Of a stretch of DNA of 64,000 nt, positions 1-8,495 are shown piece by piece (position 1 is the stretch's first letter; every line of letters starts with the position of its first letter). The translations under genes were made by a program, and so were the position numbers. Under the pieces are notes generated by a model. It ran no database searches and had not been told where the DNA came from. It saw only the letters and a program-made list of their open reading frames with translations. Source of the stretch: Aquirufa rosea. Lineage in GTDB: Bacteria > Bacteroidota > Bacteroidia > Cytophagales > Spirosomataceae. Location: positions 411,526 through 475,525 of the forward strand of contig NZ_SDHY01000003.1 of the NCBI RefSeq assembly GCF_004118285.1, written 5' to 3'.

Positions 1-773
1 TTCCAAGTCTCTGAATGGGTAGCATGCTGCTCGACAGTGACTCCATTTTTGACAAAAACATAGTCGATTTGGCTATTTTCCTTTTCTGCTTTAAAACCGT
101 TGAAAGAGTTTTTGGGTCCATAATGTCCTCGCTTACTGATGCTTTCTGCATTGGTCAAGCGGTCAGGATTATTGGGGTCAAGCAAAATTTGTATTGGCTC
201 ACTATCTGGAGTAGCGTTGAAATCACCCAATAAAATGACGGGGCTGTTTTTGGCTATTTCTTTGATCTTAGCTAAGACTAATTTGGCGCTTTCTCTACGG
301 GCTATTTTACCCAAGTGATCAAAATGCGTATTGAAGACATAGAATTTTTTCTTGGTTTTTATGTCTTGGAAATGCCCCCAGGTAACTACTCGCCTACAAG
401 CTGCATCCCAGCCAAAACCAACTTTTTCGCAGGAATCAGACAGCCAAAAAGTTTTTTGTACTATCACTTTGAACTTTTGGGTATTGTAAAAAAGCGGGGA
501 AAATTCACCCTCTTCTTTTCCATCGTCACGTCCACGTCCAAACCAAGCATAGTTAGGAAGTCTCTCAGCAAAATCTTTGATTTGATGAATAAATGCCTCT
601 TGCATTCCGATGATGTCAGCTTCGTGGTATTTAATTAATTCGGCACATTGATCCTTTCGATTTGACCATTGATTGATACCGTCAGACTTGGTATCCATCC
701 TGATGTTAAAAGTCATGGCCTTGATTTGAGCTAGGCTGCTGGTATTGAAAAGTAGAACTGCTAGTATTATCAT
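1..773 (-). CDS. Endonuclease/exonuclease/phosphatase family protein, exported; 3' end lies outside the window
   Basis: Reading leftward from ATG 773 to the window edge gives about 257 codons with no stop. The family motifs are in order: TFNIRM near the N-terminus, GMQEAF (metal-binding Glu), NTHFDH, GDFNATPD and QIDYVFV. The last His motif (usually SDH) would lie past the edge. The start has a hydrophobic stretch ending in SSLAQ that looks like a signal peptide, so the product is probably a periplasmic or secreted phosphodiesterase or nuclease. The exact substrate cannot be read. The frame is continuous with coaE upstream, with no stop between them (see findings). A TTG five codons before the ATG (788) would add Lys and His before the hydrophobic stretch and give a better n-region. 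Last gene seen of the nusB operon. Confidence 0.85.
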   Translation of the reverse strand, partial: MIILAVLLFNTSSLAQIKAMTFNIRMDTKSDGINQWSNRKDQCAELIKYHEADIIGMQEAFIHQIKDFAERLPNYAWFGRGRDDGKEEGEFSPLFYNTQKFKVIVQKTFWLSDSCEKVGFGWDAACRRVVTWGHFQDIKTKKKFYVFNTHFDHLGKIARRESAKLVLAKIKEIAKNSPVILLGDFNATPDSEPIQILLDPNNPDRLTNAESISKRGHYGPKNSFNGFKAEKENSQIDYVFVKNGVTVEQHATHSETW

Positions 774-1367
774 GGTAAAATGTTTCAAGATTGCTGCTAC
801 TTGCGGCCATACTCGATCGTTTTTGCCATTTTTTATAATAAAGTCTGCTCCTTCACTAAACTCTTGTGGACTTGGTTGATTTTGAATTAGTTTCATATTG
901 TCTTCAAAGGTTAAATGGTTTCGTTTTTGTATTCTTTCAATTCGCTCTTCTAATGGGCAATCTACCGCAATGAGGTGGTCCATGTAGGAAGCTTTATTTT
1001 TACTAGTTAATAAGGCAGATTCATACAGTTTAAAAGGTGCCTGACTTGGAATAATTGCCCACTTCTCTAATTCTTTGCGTACAGCAGGATGAATGATTTG
1101 ATTTAAAACTTCCAATCTCGCTTTGTCTTCCTGAATTTGAGAACGGATATAGGCTTTATTATAATGCCCTTGTACATCAAAACTCTCTGGGCCAAACGCC
1201 TGCCTGATTTGCTCTTGCAGAGATGTACTGCTTTGTATAAGTTGATGGGCAACTTGGTCAGCTTCGAAAATGGGAATACCTAAACATGCAAAAATCCGAC
1301 AAATGATTGATTTGCCGGATCCCATGCCGCCTGTGATACCTATTAAAGGTCGAAGGCCTGTTTTCAT
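774..1367 (-). CDS. coaE: Dephospho-CoA kinase (CoaE), in frame with the next gene
   Basis: CoaE phosphorylates the 3'-OH of dephospho-CoA, the last step of coenzyme A synthesis, in the cytoplasm. The N-terminus has the P-loop GGMGSGKS at residues 13-20, followed by the acceptor-site region FEADQVAHQL. Later come HPAVRKEL and a lid-like segment rich in Arg and Glu. About 198 codons are seen before the signal-peptide-like start of the next protein, the normal size for CoaE. ATG 1367 lies 4 nt after the yajC stop. No stop codon closes this gene: the frame runs straight into the EEP protein. Removing one T from the four-T run at 777-780 (plus-strand AAAA) would create a TGA overlapping the EEP ATG as ATGA. 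I therefore give the end as the base before that ATG. Confidence 0.88.
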
Positions 1368-1371
1368 GATT

Positions 1372-1662
1372 TTACTCTTCTGTTAAGCGAGAGGAAGCAT
1401 CTTTGGAAATGGCTGATTTTTCGAATACCACACGTACTCCTTTGCCCGGATCTATTTCTACCACTAAGGTTTTTTCACGAATAGATACGACAGTTCCATG
1501 AACTCCACCAATAGTGACTACTTTGTCGCCTGTCTTTAATTCATCAATGAATTGTTTGGCCTCTTTCGCCTTTTTTTGTTGTGGACGAATCATGAAAAAA
1601 TAAAATACTACAAAAATCCCTCCAAAAAGAAAGATTTGCATGATTTGAGGATTGTTAGCCAT
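1372..1662 (-). CDS. yajC: Preprotein translocase subunit YajC
   Basis: A 96-residue protein of the YajC family, an accessory of the SecDF-YajC inner-membrane complex that assists Sec-dependent export. One N-terminal membrane helix (residues about 9-24) is followed by the family hallmark FFMIRPQQKKAKE. A small soluble domain then holds LKTGDKVVTIGGVHGTV, the most conserved part of YajC. The length is typical. It sits between the DUF1573 lipoprotein and coaE with short gaps (11 and 4 nt), so it is probably co-transcribed in the nusB operon. Confidence 0.95.
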   Translation of the reverse strand: MANNPQIMQIFLFGGIFVVFYFFMIRPQQKKAKEAKQFIDELKTGDKVVTIGGVHGTVVSIREKTLVVEIDPGKGVRVVFEKSAISKDASSRLTEE

Positions 1663-1673
1663 AGAATTGTTGT

Positions 1674-2114
1674 TTATAGTTTTTTACGCGCTATTTCCAC
1701 TTTAAATGCCACCATATTATCGGAAGGCATGGTGTTGCAATAGGCGGTTACTGTTTTTTGTACTTTTCCTTCTTTGCCTTTGGAATCAAAACTTACCTTG
1801 ATAAATCCTTTCTTACCCGGCATTACTAATTCTTTTGTCCATTTTGGAGTGGTGCAACCGCAGGAAGCATTCACTGTTAAAATTTTTAGGGGCATATTCC
1901 CTTCATTCTTAAAATGAAAAGTGTAGGAAATGCTATCCCCTTCGGTGATTTTACCTAGGTAAACCACTGGCTGGTCAAATTTCATTACTGGATGCTTCTC
2001 TAAGGATGGCCTAAGTTCCAATGGGATGGATTCCTCGGTGGAGTTTCTAGCTTCTTTTTGCTTGTTGGTACAAGCGAAAAGACCAAGAAAGCAAATAATA
2101 ATGAAATACTTCAT
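1674..2114 (-). CDS. DUF1573 domain lipoprotein
   Basis: A 146-residue protein with a lipoprotein signal peptide: hydrophobic residues 4-14 end in GLFAC, with the lipidated Cys at 15. The mature part holds a DUF1573 domain (about residues 45-140), recognised by the block around SCGCTTPKW and the following PGKKGFIKVSFDSKGKEG. This Ig-like beta-sandwich is very common in Bacteroidota, but its function is not established. It is probably tethered in the periplasm. It lies 4 nt downstream of the YtxH gene and directly before yajC, an order suggesting an envelope or secretion-linked role; that is inference. Confidence 0.88.
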   Translation of the reverse strand: MKYFIIICFLGLFACTNKQKEARNSTEESIPLELRPSLEKHPVMKFDQPVVYLGKITEGDSISYTFHFKNEGNMPLKILTVNASCGCTTPKWTKELVMPGKKGFIKVSFDSKGKEGKVQKTVTAYCNTMPSDNMVAFKVEIARKKL

Positions 2115-2118
2115 GTTA

Positions 2119-2415
2119 CTATTTTGCTTTGATTTGACTCATCATTTTCTCCACATCCTCCAATAATTTTTCGGCTTTCACTTTGGTGTCATTGACCACT
2201 TTCTTGCCTTCTGATTTAGCCAAAGTTTCAGGTACTTCTTTTCCTTCAACAATATCATTAATCAATTGTCTCAATTGCTCTCTGTATTTGTTCAACTGAA
2301 AATATAATTTGTTACGGGTATTTTCTCCCTTATCTGGAGCGTATAAGATACCAATGATTGCACCCGTAGCAGCTCCTACAACAAATGCCCAAAAGGATTT
2401 AGATGATCTACTCAT
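2119..2415 (-). CDS. YtxH domain membrane protein
   Basis: A 98-residue protein with one membrane helix and a glycine-rich stretch at residues about 9-27 ending in GILYAPDKG, the YtxH family signature. The remaining 65 residues are charged and probably helical (coiled-coil-like, rich in Lys and Glu). YtxH proteins are small membrane-anchored proteins linked to stress in other bacteria, and no biochemical role is firmly known. The start ATG 2415 is 1 nt from the nusB stop, so the two are translationally adjacent. Confidence 0.82.
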   Translation of the reverse strand: MSRSSKSFWAFVVGAATGAIIGILYAPDKGENTRNKLYFQLNKYREQLRQLINDIVEGKEVPETLAKSEGKKVVNDTKVKAEKLLEDVEKMMSQIKAK

Positions 2416-2416
2416 A

Positions 2417-3580
2417 TTATTTGCTCGCTATGTCGATTAATCCTCGACCTGATTTGGTAATTATTTTTTCGTTTATCAATCTCAAGGAAACCACATCCAA
2501 TATACCATTGATGAATTGCCCTGATTTGGGTGTTGAGTAATTTTTTGCTAATTCAATGTACTCGTTAATGCTCACTTTAACAGGGATGCTTGGGAATTTA
2601 ATCATCTCGGTTAAAGCCATTTTTAATAGAATAAAATCTGTAATGGCTAAACGATCCGACTCCCAATTTTTCGTTTGATCGCCAATCCAATGTACTAAAT
2701 CTTTATCTAGCTGAATGGTGCTTTCAAACAATTCTTCAAAGAATAATTTATCATCATCCCATTGAAGGGCTAAAGCTTGCAAACTTAAATCCTCTAAAGC
2801 GTCAACTTTGAAGGTTTTAGTAGATAAGCTTTTAATTACATCCTTATTAAGATGCCAATTTAAGTCTTTTTCTTCAAAATACTCGGTCATGCTCGAGTGT
2901 TTTAGAATAAATGTTTTTAAAATATATCGAATCATTTCGATGTCATCTTCAAAGCTTTTGCCGGCCTGTGGAAGGTAGTCAACAAATGTTTGATCCAACA
3001 ACATCACTTCTAAAAATAATTTCTTAATCCGATTTTCCTCATCTTCAGACCAACCTATGTGATGCTCTTCAAAAGCTTGTTGCAATGCCCTCCATTTCGG
3101 CATGATAGCCAGCACTTTATTTTTACTTAATTGCGAGGTTTTAATTGGATTTTCCAATAATCGGCGGTTCTCATCCCAAACAGCAATGTCTGATAAATGT
3201 TGTATGTAAAATAGTATTTTGAGGTATTGATTGTAGATGGATTCAACCTCCTTTACCATATCCTTTTTTAGCTTTTCCGCTATTTTTTTACTATGGTTTA
3301 AATAAGTCTTATAAACTGATTTGGCTGCCGCCAAAGATTCTGGCGGAATACTTTCTTCGCTGGGAACTTCTTGGAAAAACTCACGTAATTGGATTTCAGC
3401 TAACTTTTTTAAGCCTTCCAGTCGAGGTGCTTGTTCCTCCTTGGAGATCATAAGTGATAAATCTGGCTGAAAGATATGGGCCAATTCGTCAAATGCCAAT
3501 TGATATTGGGCACGTTCTTGCGTGTTGTAAGCATACAGTTGCTGAAATGCTTTCACCCGAAGTAATCTCCTGTTTACCAT
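2417..3580 (-). CDS. nusB: Transcription antitermination factor NusB, long Bacteroidota form
   Basis: NusB binds boxA RNA with NusE (S10) to promote antitermination on rRNA operons. The protein has 387 residues, against about 140 for E. coli NusB, and the canonical domain is at the C-terminus (about 245-375). That domain shows WESDRLAITDFILLKMALTE, PSIPVKVSINEYIELAKNYS and GQFINGILD. The N-terminal 240 residues are a helical extension typical of Bacteroidota NusB, beginning MVNRRLLRVKAFQQLYAY. First gene of a six-gene minus-strand operon. A TAGTTTTG promoter-like box lies about 35 nt upstream. Confidence 0.93.
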   Translation of the reverse strand: MVNRRLLRVKAFQQLYAYNTQERAQYQLAFDELAHIFQPDLSLMISKEEQAPRLEGLKKLAEIQLREFFQEVPSEESIPPESLAAAKSVYKTYLNHSKKIAEKLKKDMVKEVESIYNQYLKILFYIQHLSDIAVWDENRRLLENPIKTSQLSKNKVLAIMPKWRALQQAFEEHHIGWSEDEENRIKKLFLEVMLLDQTFVDYLPQAGKSFEDDIEMIRYILKTFILKHSSMTEYFEEKDLNWHLNKDVIKSLSTKTFKVDALEDLSLQALALQWDDDKLFFEELFESTIQLDKDLVHWIGDQTKNWESDRLAITDFILLKMALTEMIKFPSIPVKVSINEYIELAKNYSTPKSGQFINGILDVVSLRLINEKIITKSGRGLIDIASK

Positions 3581-3614
3581 CCGAAAATAAAGAGCGTTCT
3601 TGTTGTTTGAATTG

Positions 3615-3622
3615 CAAAACTA
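3615..3622 (-). promoter_or_regulatory. Promoter -7 box for the nusB operon
   Basis: On the minus strand this reads TAGTTTTG, matching the Bacteroidota TAnnTTTG box, 35 nt upstream of the nusB ATG. No clear -33 TTTG was found at the usual distance. Confidence 0.45.
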
Positions 3623-3645
3623 AGGATTTTAATTGATAAAGATTC

Positions 3646-3653
3646 TATCTTTG
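3646..3653 (+). promoter_or_regulatory. Promoter -7 box for the ABC exporter gene
   Basis: TATCTTTG matches the Bacteroidota TAnnTTTG box and lies 17 nt before the ATG at 3671. With the nusB box it forms a compact divergent promoter region of about 90 bp. Confidence 0.45.
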
Positions 3654-3670
3654 TTGGAAGTAAATAATGT

Positions 3671-5482
3671 ATGGGCGCGCTAAGTCACCTCAATAAATAT
3701 TTTTGGAAGTATAAATGGTTGCTGTTACTAGGTACCCTTTTTACTTTTTGTTCTAATTTTTTTGGGGTTGTTCCGGCACAATTGGTTCGCTATGCCTTGG
3801 ATTTGGTTACTGAAACCATCGATATTTATTTTCTATTCAAACAGTTTTCATTGCAAGGAGCCTTTTATGAGGTATTTGCCGCAACGCTGTTTTTTTATGG
3901 GGGCTTAATCATTCTGATGGCCTTTATCAAGGGAATTTTCCTTTTTTTGGTTCGCCAAACTCTAATTGTCATGTCAAGACATATTGAATATGACATGAAA
4001 AATGAGATTTATGCACACTATCAAACTCTTCCTCTGTCTTTTTACCGGAAACAAAATACGGGTGATTTGATGGCTAGAATTTCTGAAGATGTGAGTAAAG
4101 TCCGCATGTACGTAGGCCCTAGTATCATGTATGGCCTAAATTTGATTAGTGTATTTATTTTGGTGATTTATTACATGTGGCATGTCAATCAAACTTTGAT
4201 GTGGTATGTCCTATTACCTCTTCCCATATTATCTGTAAGTATTTACTATGTTAATTCCTTGGTTTTAAAAAAATCAGAGGAAATTCAAGCGGGCTTGTCG
4301 ACCATTTCTACCTTTGCCCAAGAGGCCTTTTCAGGTATTCGGGTACTGAAGTCCTTTGTTAGAGAAAAGGAATCCGTAGAATCTTTTGCTGAGGCATCTG
4401 CGAATTATCGAAAAAAGTCCTTGGATCTGGTGAAAGTAGATTCCTTATTTACACCCTTGATTTCTCTTTTGGTGGGACTATCCACTTTATTAGTAGTTTA
4501 CGTAGGTTCTCAAGAAGTGATGGCTGGCCGGATATCAGTGGGCAATATCACGGAGTTTATCATGTATGTTTTTATGCTTACATGGCCGGTGACGGCTTTG
4601 GGATGGACTAGTTCTCAAATTCAGCGAGCCGCTGCTTCGCAGGGCCGTATCAATGAGTTTTTACATTCGAAATCGGAATTGGTGCCAGGGAAACAAATCA
4701 GACAAAAGATTCAAGGACGTTGGACTTTTGAGCAGTTAAGTTTTGCTTATCCGGGTACGGATCGATGGGTACTGAAGGATATAAATTTAGCGATAGAACC
4801 GGGGGAGTCGGTAGCCTTATTGGGAACTACCGGATCGGGTAAGAGTACCATCGCGGCTCTATTGGCCAGATTCTATGACCCATCTAAAGGTAGAATACTA
4901 TTGGATGGAATAGATTTAAAGGATTGGGATATGGAATGGGTAAGGTCCAACTTGGGTTTCGTTCCTCAAGATGTTTTTTTGTTCTCGACATCCATTGCAG
5001 AAAATATCCGTTTTGGTCAAGATAATTTAAGCCAGTCTGACATGGAGCAGGCTGCTATCTATGCAGATGTTTACCAAAACATCATGGAATTTCCAGATCG
5101 TTTTGAAACAATCTTAGGGGAGAGAGGAGTTACCTTATCAGGTGGACAAAAGCAAAGGGTTTCTTTGGCAAGGGCTTTGGCTAAAAATCCAGGGATGTTG
5201 GTTTTAGATGATTGCCTTTCTGCGGTAGATACCCATACAGAGCATAAAATCCTGAACCATTTGAAGCATATCATGGAAGGTAAGACCTGCGTGATTATTT
5301 CTCACCGAGTGTCATCTGCCAAATTAGCGAATCGCATATTTGTCTTACATCAGGGTAACATCGTAGAGCAGGGTACTCATGCCACGTTGATGAAAAGGAA
5401 GGGTAGTTATTTTGAATTATACCAACAGCAATTAAATCAAGAAAAGCAGGATTTAGAGCAAATTACCACTCAATCGAATTAA
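3671..5482 (+). CDS. ABC exporter, fused permease and ATPase (MsbA/BmrC-like)
   Basis: A 603-residue half-transporter. Residues 1-325 are the six-helix exporter domain and 345-585 the nucleotide-binding domain. Walker A is GTTGSGKST with Lys391, the signature is LSGGQKQR, and the H-loop is ISHR. After Walker B the sequence is LVLDD, so position 514 is Asp where the catalytic Glu normally stands. This Asp is known in the degenerate half of heterodimeric exporters such as BmrC. No partner gene is adjacent, so it may pair with a protein encoded elsewhere or work as a slow homodimer. The substrate (lipid or drug) cannot be read. The 3' end overlaps the convergent TolC-like gene by 30 bp. Confidence 0.92.
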   Translation: MGALSHLNKYFWKYKWLLLLGTLFTFCSNFFGVVPAQLVRYALDLVTETIDIYFLFKQFSLQGAFYEVFAATLFFYGGLIILMAFIKGIFLFLVRQTLIVMSRHIEYDMKNEIYAHYQTLPLSFYRKQNTGDLMARISEDVSKVRMYVGPSIMYGLNLISVFILVIYYMWHVNQTLMWYVLLPLPILSVSIYYVNSLVLKKSEEIQAGLSTISTFAQEAFSGIRVLKSFVREKESVESFAEASANYRKKSLDLVKVDSLFTPLISLLVGLSTLLVVYVGSQEVMAGRISVGNITEFIMYVFMLTWPVTALGWTSSQIQRAAASQGRINEFLHSKSELVPGKQIRQKIQGRWTFEQLSFAYPGTDRWVLKDINLAIEPGESVALLGTTGSGKSTIAALLARFYDPSKGRILLDGIDLKDWDMEWVRSNLGFVPQDVFLFSTSIAENIRFGQDNLSQSDMEQAAIYADVYQNIMEFPDRFETILGERGVTLSGGQKQRVSLARALAKNPGMLVLDDCLSAVDTHTEHKILNHLKHIMEGKTCVIISHRVSSAKLANRIFVLHQGNIVEQGTHATLMKRKGSYFELYQQQLNQEKQDLEQITTQSN

Positions 5483-6772
5483 TTCAATTTCGGCTGTTTT
5501 AGCTGCAAATTTTGCTTCAATCAAACGAGTTTCTGCCGCTACTGCATTTCTTTGAACTTCTCTCAATTCGTAAGAAGTGGCAATACCTACTTTGAAACGG
5601 TCAAAAGCAATGTCGATATTTTGTTTAGCAATGCTGTAATTTTCTGTTTCCAAGTTGATCAGATTTAAGGCATTTTCGTAATTCACATAAGCCTTTTCGA
5701 TGTTGGAAATCAAAGTGTTTTTTAAATCGGAAACCTGTAAATCAGCTATTTCTGCATTGATTTTAGCATTTTGAATACGTCGCTTTTGATTATTTCCATC
5801 AAAAATATTAATCGTAGCGCGGATACCGTAATTTATAACATCACTGCTTCCCTTGGAAACACCAAAACCCGCACCGTTGTTAACTGTATTATAATTGTAA
5901 CCTGCTAAAAGATCTATCACAGGCTGTTGCTGGCTTTGAAGATTTTTAATATCTAAATCGGCCACTTTTTTATTCAATAAGGCGGAAATTAACGTTGGGT
6001 TTTGTTGTAAGGCTTGGTTTTTTAATTCTTCTAAATTCAATTTTGGCAATAATTCAATCGTTGGAATTACATCAAAATTAATCATGTGATCCCGAACCAA
6101 GAGTGTATTGAAATTGATTTTAGTACTTAAATAAGATTGCTCCTGAGCTAGAAGTAAGGCTTTATCTTCGTTGTAATCTACTTGTGCTGAATAAAAATCT
6201 ACCTTGGATCCTTGGCCTACTTCAAAACGATCTTTAGCTAATTTGAGGCGATCATTGGAGATTTCTAGGCCTTTTCTAAAGTTATTTACACGTAAATCTT
6301 GACGAATGATGTCATAATAAGAAGAACTAATTAGGGCAATTAAATTCTCTATAGAAGCTTCCGTTTGTTTGGCACCTAAGTTCTGTAATTCCTTGAAGCG
6401 ATCTCTCAAGATGAACATTCCCTTTCCATCGTATAAAGTCCAAACCATGGCTACACCTGTGTTGGATGAGTTGGAGTTTACACCTGATTGAACCAAGGGT
6501 GGCCTTACACCTCCAAAAAATTCTTGGTCTAAGCCAGAGATGGTGTAGTTTTTGTTTAAGTTGCCCGTTATAGTTGGTAAAAATCCTGCGTTACCTAAGG
6601 TATTGTCATTTACCGCTTGTTTCTCCCTTTTCTTAGCAATTTGAATGGAATAGTGGTTTTGTAATCCTTGCTGTATGGCATCTTCCAAACTCAAATTTTT
6701 TTGTGAAAGAGAGGGAAATACACTCATGGTAGCTGCGACTAGGAGGCTAAATCTTAGGCCGGAAATTTTCAT
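5453..6772 (-). CDS. TolC family outer-membrane efflux protein
   Basis: A 439-residue protein with a signal peptide (residues 1-23, ending FPSLSQ) and two repeats of the OEP helical/beta-barrel domain. Each repeat includes the long coiled-coil helices typical of TolC, for example the block around YDIIRQDLRVNNF and the C-terminal block ending AAKTAEIELIRLSG. It should form a trimeric outer-membrane channel for a tripartite exporter. The neighbouring ABC exporter is convergent rather than co-transcribed, and no periplasmic adaptor is adjacent. A possible partner is the adaptor/MacB system at 44.7-47.8 kb, but that is a guess. Confidence 0.9.
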   Translation of the reverse strand: MKISGLRFSLLVAATMSVFPSLSQKNLSLEDAIQQGLQNHYSIQIAKKREKQAVNDNTLGNAGFLPTITGNLNKNYTISGLDQEFFGGVRPPLVQSGVNSNSSNTGVAMVWTLYDGKGMFILRDRFKELQNLGAKQTEASIENLIALISSSYYDIIRQDLRVNNFRKGLEISNDRLKLAKDRFEVGQGSKVDFYSAQVDYNEDKALLLAQEQSYLSTKINFNTLLVRDHMINFDVIPTIELLPKLNLEELKNQALQQNPTLISALLNKKVADLDIKNLQSQQQPVIDLLAGYNYNTVNNGAGFGVSKGSSDVINYGIRATINIFDGNNQKRRIQNAKINAEIADLQVSDLKNTLISNIEKAYVNYENALNLINLETENYSIAKQNIDIAFDRFKVGIATSYELREVQRNAVAAETRLIEAKFAAKTAEIELIRLSGNLL

Positions 6773-6800
6773 AGGTAATTAATTACGCTTATTTAATTAG

Positions 6801-6808
6801 CAAACATA
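6801..6808 (-). promoter_or_regulatory. Promoter -7 box for the TolC-like gene
   Basis: The minus strand reads TATGTTTG, a match to TAnnTTTG, 29 nt upstream of the ATG at 6772. Confidence 0.4.
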
Positions 6809-6889
6809 ATGATTTTGATGCATTTTTCGATGCCTGTACCACACAAGTACCCATAGCTTATTTGAAATGATTTTACTTACTTTTGTTTT

Positions 6890-7714
6890 ATGGCTACTTT
6901 GGAAATTGCTCATTTATACATTTATCCCATCAAATCCTTGGGCGCATTGGCCCTACAAGAGGCCCAAGTGGAAAAGCAGGGTTTGGCTGGTGACCGCCGG
7001 TATATGCTGGTGGATTCAAATGGTAAATTCATCACTCAGCGGACTAAGCCTGAATTAACACGTTTTCAGTTGAAGGCAAAGGAAGCTGGATTTGTGGTTT
7101 TAGACACAATTACTGGACATGAAAAGAGCTTGATGAATAACGTAGCATTGGGGGAACTCATTTCTGTTCAAATTTGGGATGATCATCTAATGGCCAGAAA
7201 AGTGGAAGATGGCTGGTCGGCATGGTTTAGTGAACTATTACAAGAAATTGTATTTTTAGTTCGTTTGACAGAAGAATCGCCTCGTATAATTCCTGAAAAA
7301 TTTCAAACTACACTCGTGAAAGAAAGCTCCTTTGCAGATGCATTGCCTGTATTATTTTGTTCTGAGGCGTCTTATGAGGCCTTGGAAAATCATATGGGTA
7401 AGGAAGTTGATCGTTTGCGTTTTCGGCCCAATATCATCGTTAAGGGCTCTAAGGCTTTTGAGGAGGATACTTGGAAGCAAATTAGTCTAGGTTCCGTGTT
7501 ACTTTCAGGGGCGAAACCCTGTGCGAGGTGTCAATTGATTACTGTTAATCCACAAACGGGGCAAATATCCAAAGAGGTAATGGCTAAATTAGCTGAGCTT
7601 AGAACTTTTGGGAATAAGGTGTACTTTGGGCAGCAATTTGTACCAGAGCATTTAGGTAAATTAAGACTCGGAGATCAAATTACGGTTCAAGTTCGTCAAT
7701 ATGCGAAGTATTAG
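6890..7714 (+). CDS. MOSC domain protein (MOSC N-terminal beta-barrel plus MOSC)
   Basis: A 274-residue protein with an N-terminal MOSC_N domain (IYPIKSLGALALQEA and GLAGDRRYMLVD, residues 8-60) and a C-terminal MOSC domain (about 130-265). The domain holds the conserved motif KPCARCQLITV, with the Cys thought to carry sulfur to molybdenum sites. Homologues include YcbX and mARC/MOCOS C-terminal domains, which work on N-hydroxylated compounds or in Moco sulfuration. No ferredoxin domain is fused here. It overlaps the next gene by 14 nt. The window also encodes MoaC, MoeA and a Mo hydroxylase, which fits a Moco-related role. Confidence 0.9.
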   Translation: MATLEIAHLYIYPIKSLGALALQEAQVEKQGLAGDRRYMLVDSNGKFITQRTKPELTRFQLKAKEAGFVVLDTITGHEKSLMNNVALGELISVQIWDDHLMARKVEDGWSAWFSELLQEIVFLVRLTEESPRIIPEKFQTTLVKESSFADALPVLFCSEASYEALENHMGKEVDRLRFRPNIIVKGSKAFEEDTWKQISLGSVLLSGAKPCARCQLITVNPQTGQISKEVMAKLAELRTFGNKVYFGQQFVPEHLGKLRLGDQITVQVRQYAKY

Positions 7715-8495
7715 ATTAGCTCATTGGTTAAGTTTGGACGTGGTTTGTGGAACCTTGGCTTATCAGGCATTATTGCACGACATATTTTTACAACAATATC
7801 CAACTTGGGCTGAATTGCTTTCCATGGCATGTGCAGTTTGGGGCATCTACCTCATTGATCGAATTATTGATAGAAAGAAGGGAATTGTGCTAGATCAGCG
7901 ACATGCTTTTCAGGCTAAATATGCGCACGAAATTCAAATTGGGCTATTTGTTTTAGGAATCATCGGGAGTATCAGTGTTTGGAATTTGGATTTGAGATTA
8001 ATTGGGTGGGGATTGGGTTTGTCTGGGATCATGTTGGTATACTGGGTATTATGGTATGAATCCAGGTTACCGGCTCTATCGAATTCAAAGGAATTCATAA
8101 CGTCTTTGATTTATGCTTTGGGAGTTGGAGCAAGTACGTGGTATCGTATTCCTTGGAGTTGGTCAATCGTGTCTATCGGAACATTATTGTTTCTCCTGGT
8201 GCTTCAAAACTTGGGAATTTATACTATGGCAGAATCAGAACATGCAGGAATTTTGGGAACAGCTGACACTTGGAAACGTATCCTATTGGGAGCAGAAATG
8301 TTATTTGTCATTCTTTTTTTAAGGATAATTATTAACAGTCATGAAAAAATGGCATTTTTGCCATTTGCCACTACATTTGCCCTACAAATATGGATTCACT
8401 ATTTTGTAAAGGATAAATTAGCTTATCGTATTTGGGGAGAGCTAGCCTATTGTAGCCCACTTCTATATTTTGCCTATGAGTTTTTTTCAAAATAA
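7701..8495 (+). CDS. Multi-pass membrane protein, possibly UbiA-like
   Basis: A 264-residue protein with about seven or eight hydrophobic segments. The motif YLIDRIIDRKKG near residue 51 recalls the first Asp-rich motif of UbiA prenyltransferases (usually NDxxD), but no clear second Asp motif is present, so catalytic activity is uncertain. It overlaps the MOSC gene by 14 nt and the MFS gene by 20 nt, so the three are almost certainly co-translated. I cannot name its function. A UbiA-related membrane protein is the best guess, based on general layout only. Confidence 0.6.
   Translation: MRSIRLAHWLSLDVVCGTLAYQALLHDIFLQQYPTWAELLSMACAVWGIYLIDRIIDRKKGIVLDQRHAFQAKYAHEIQIGLFVLGIIGSISVWNLDLRLIGWGLGLSGIMLVYWVLWYESRLPALSNSKEFITSLIYALGVGASTWYRIPWSWSIVSIGTLLFLLVLQNLGIYTMAESEHAGILGTADTWKRILLGAEMLFVILFLRIIINSHEKMAFLPFATTFALQIWIHYFVKDKLAYRIWGELAYCSPLLYFAYEFFSK

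Noticed and set aside
315..638. Plus-strand open frame of 107 codons
   Set aside because: It lies opposite the EEP gene, whose motifs are clear on the minus strand. It has no recognisable domain.
6878..6885. TACTTTTG as a promoter box for the MOSC gene
   Set aside because: It ends 4 nt before the ATG, which would require a leaderless message, and the nearest TTTG is only 13 nt upstream.
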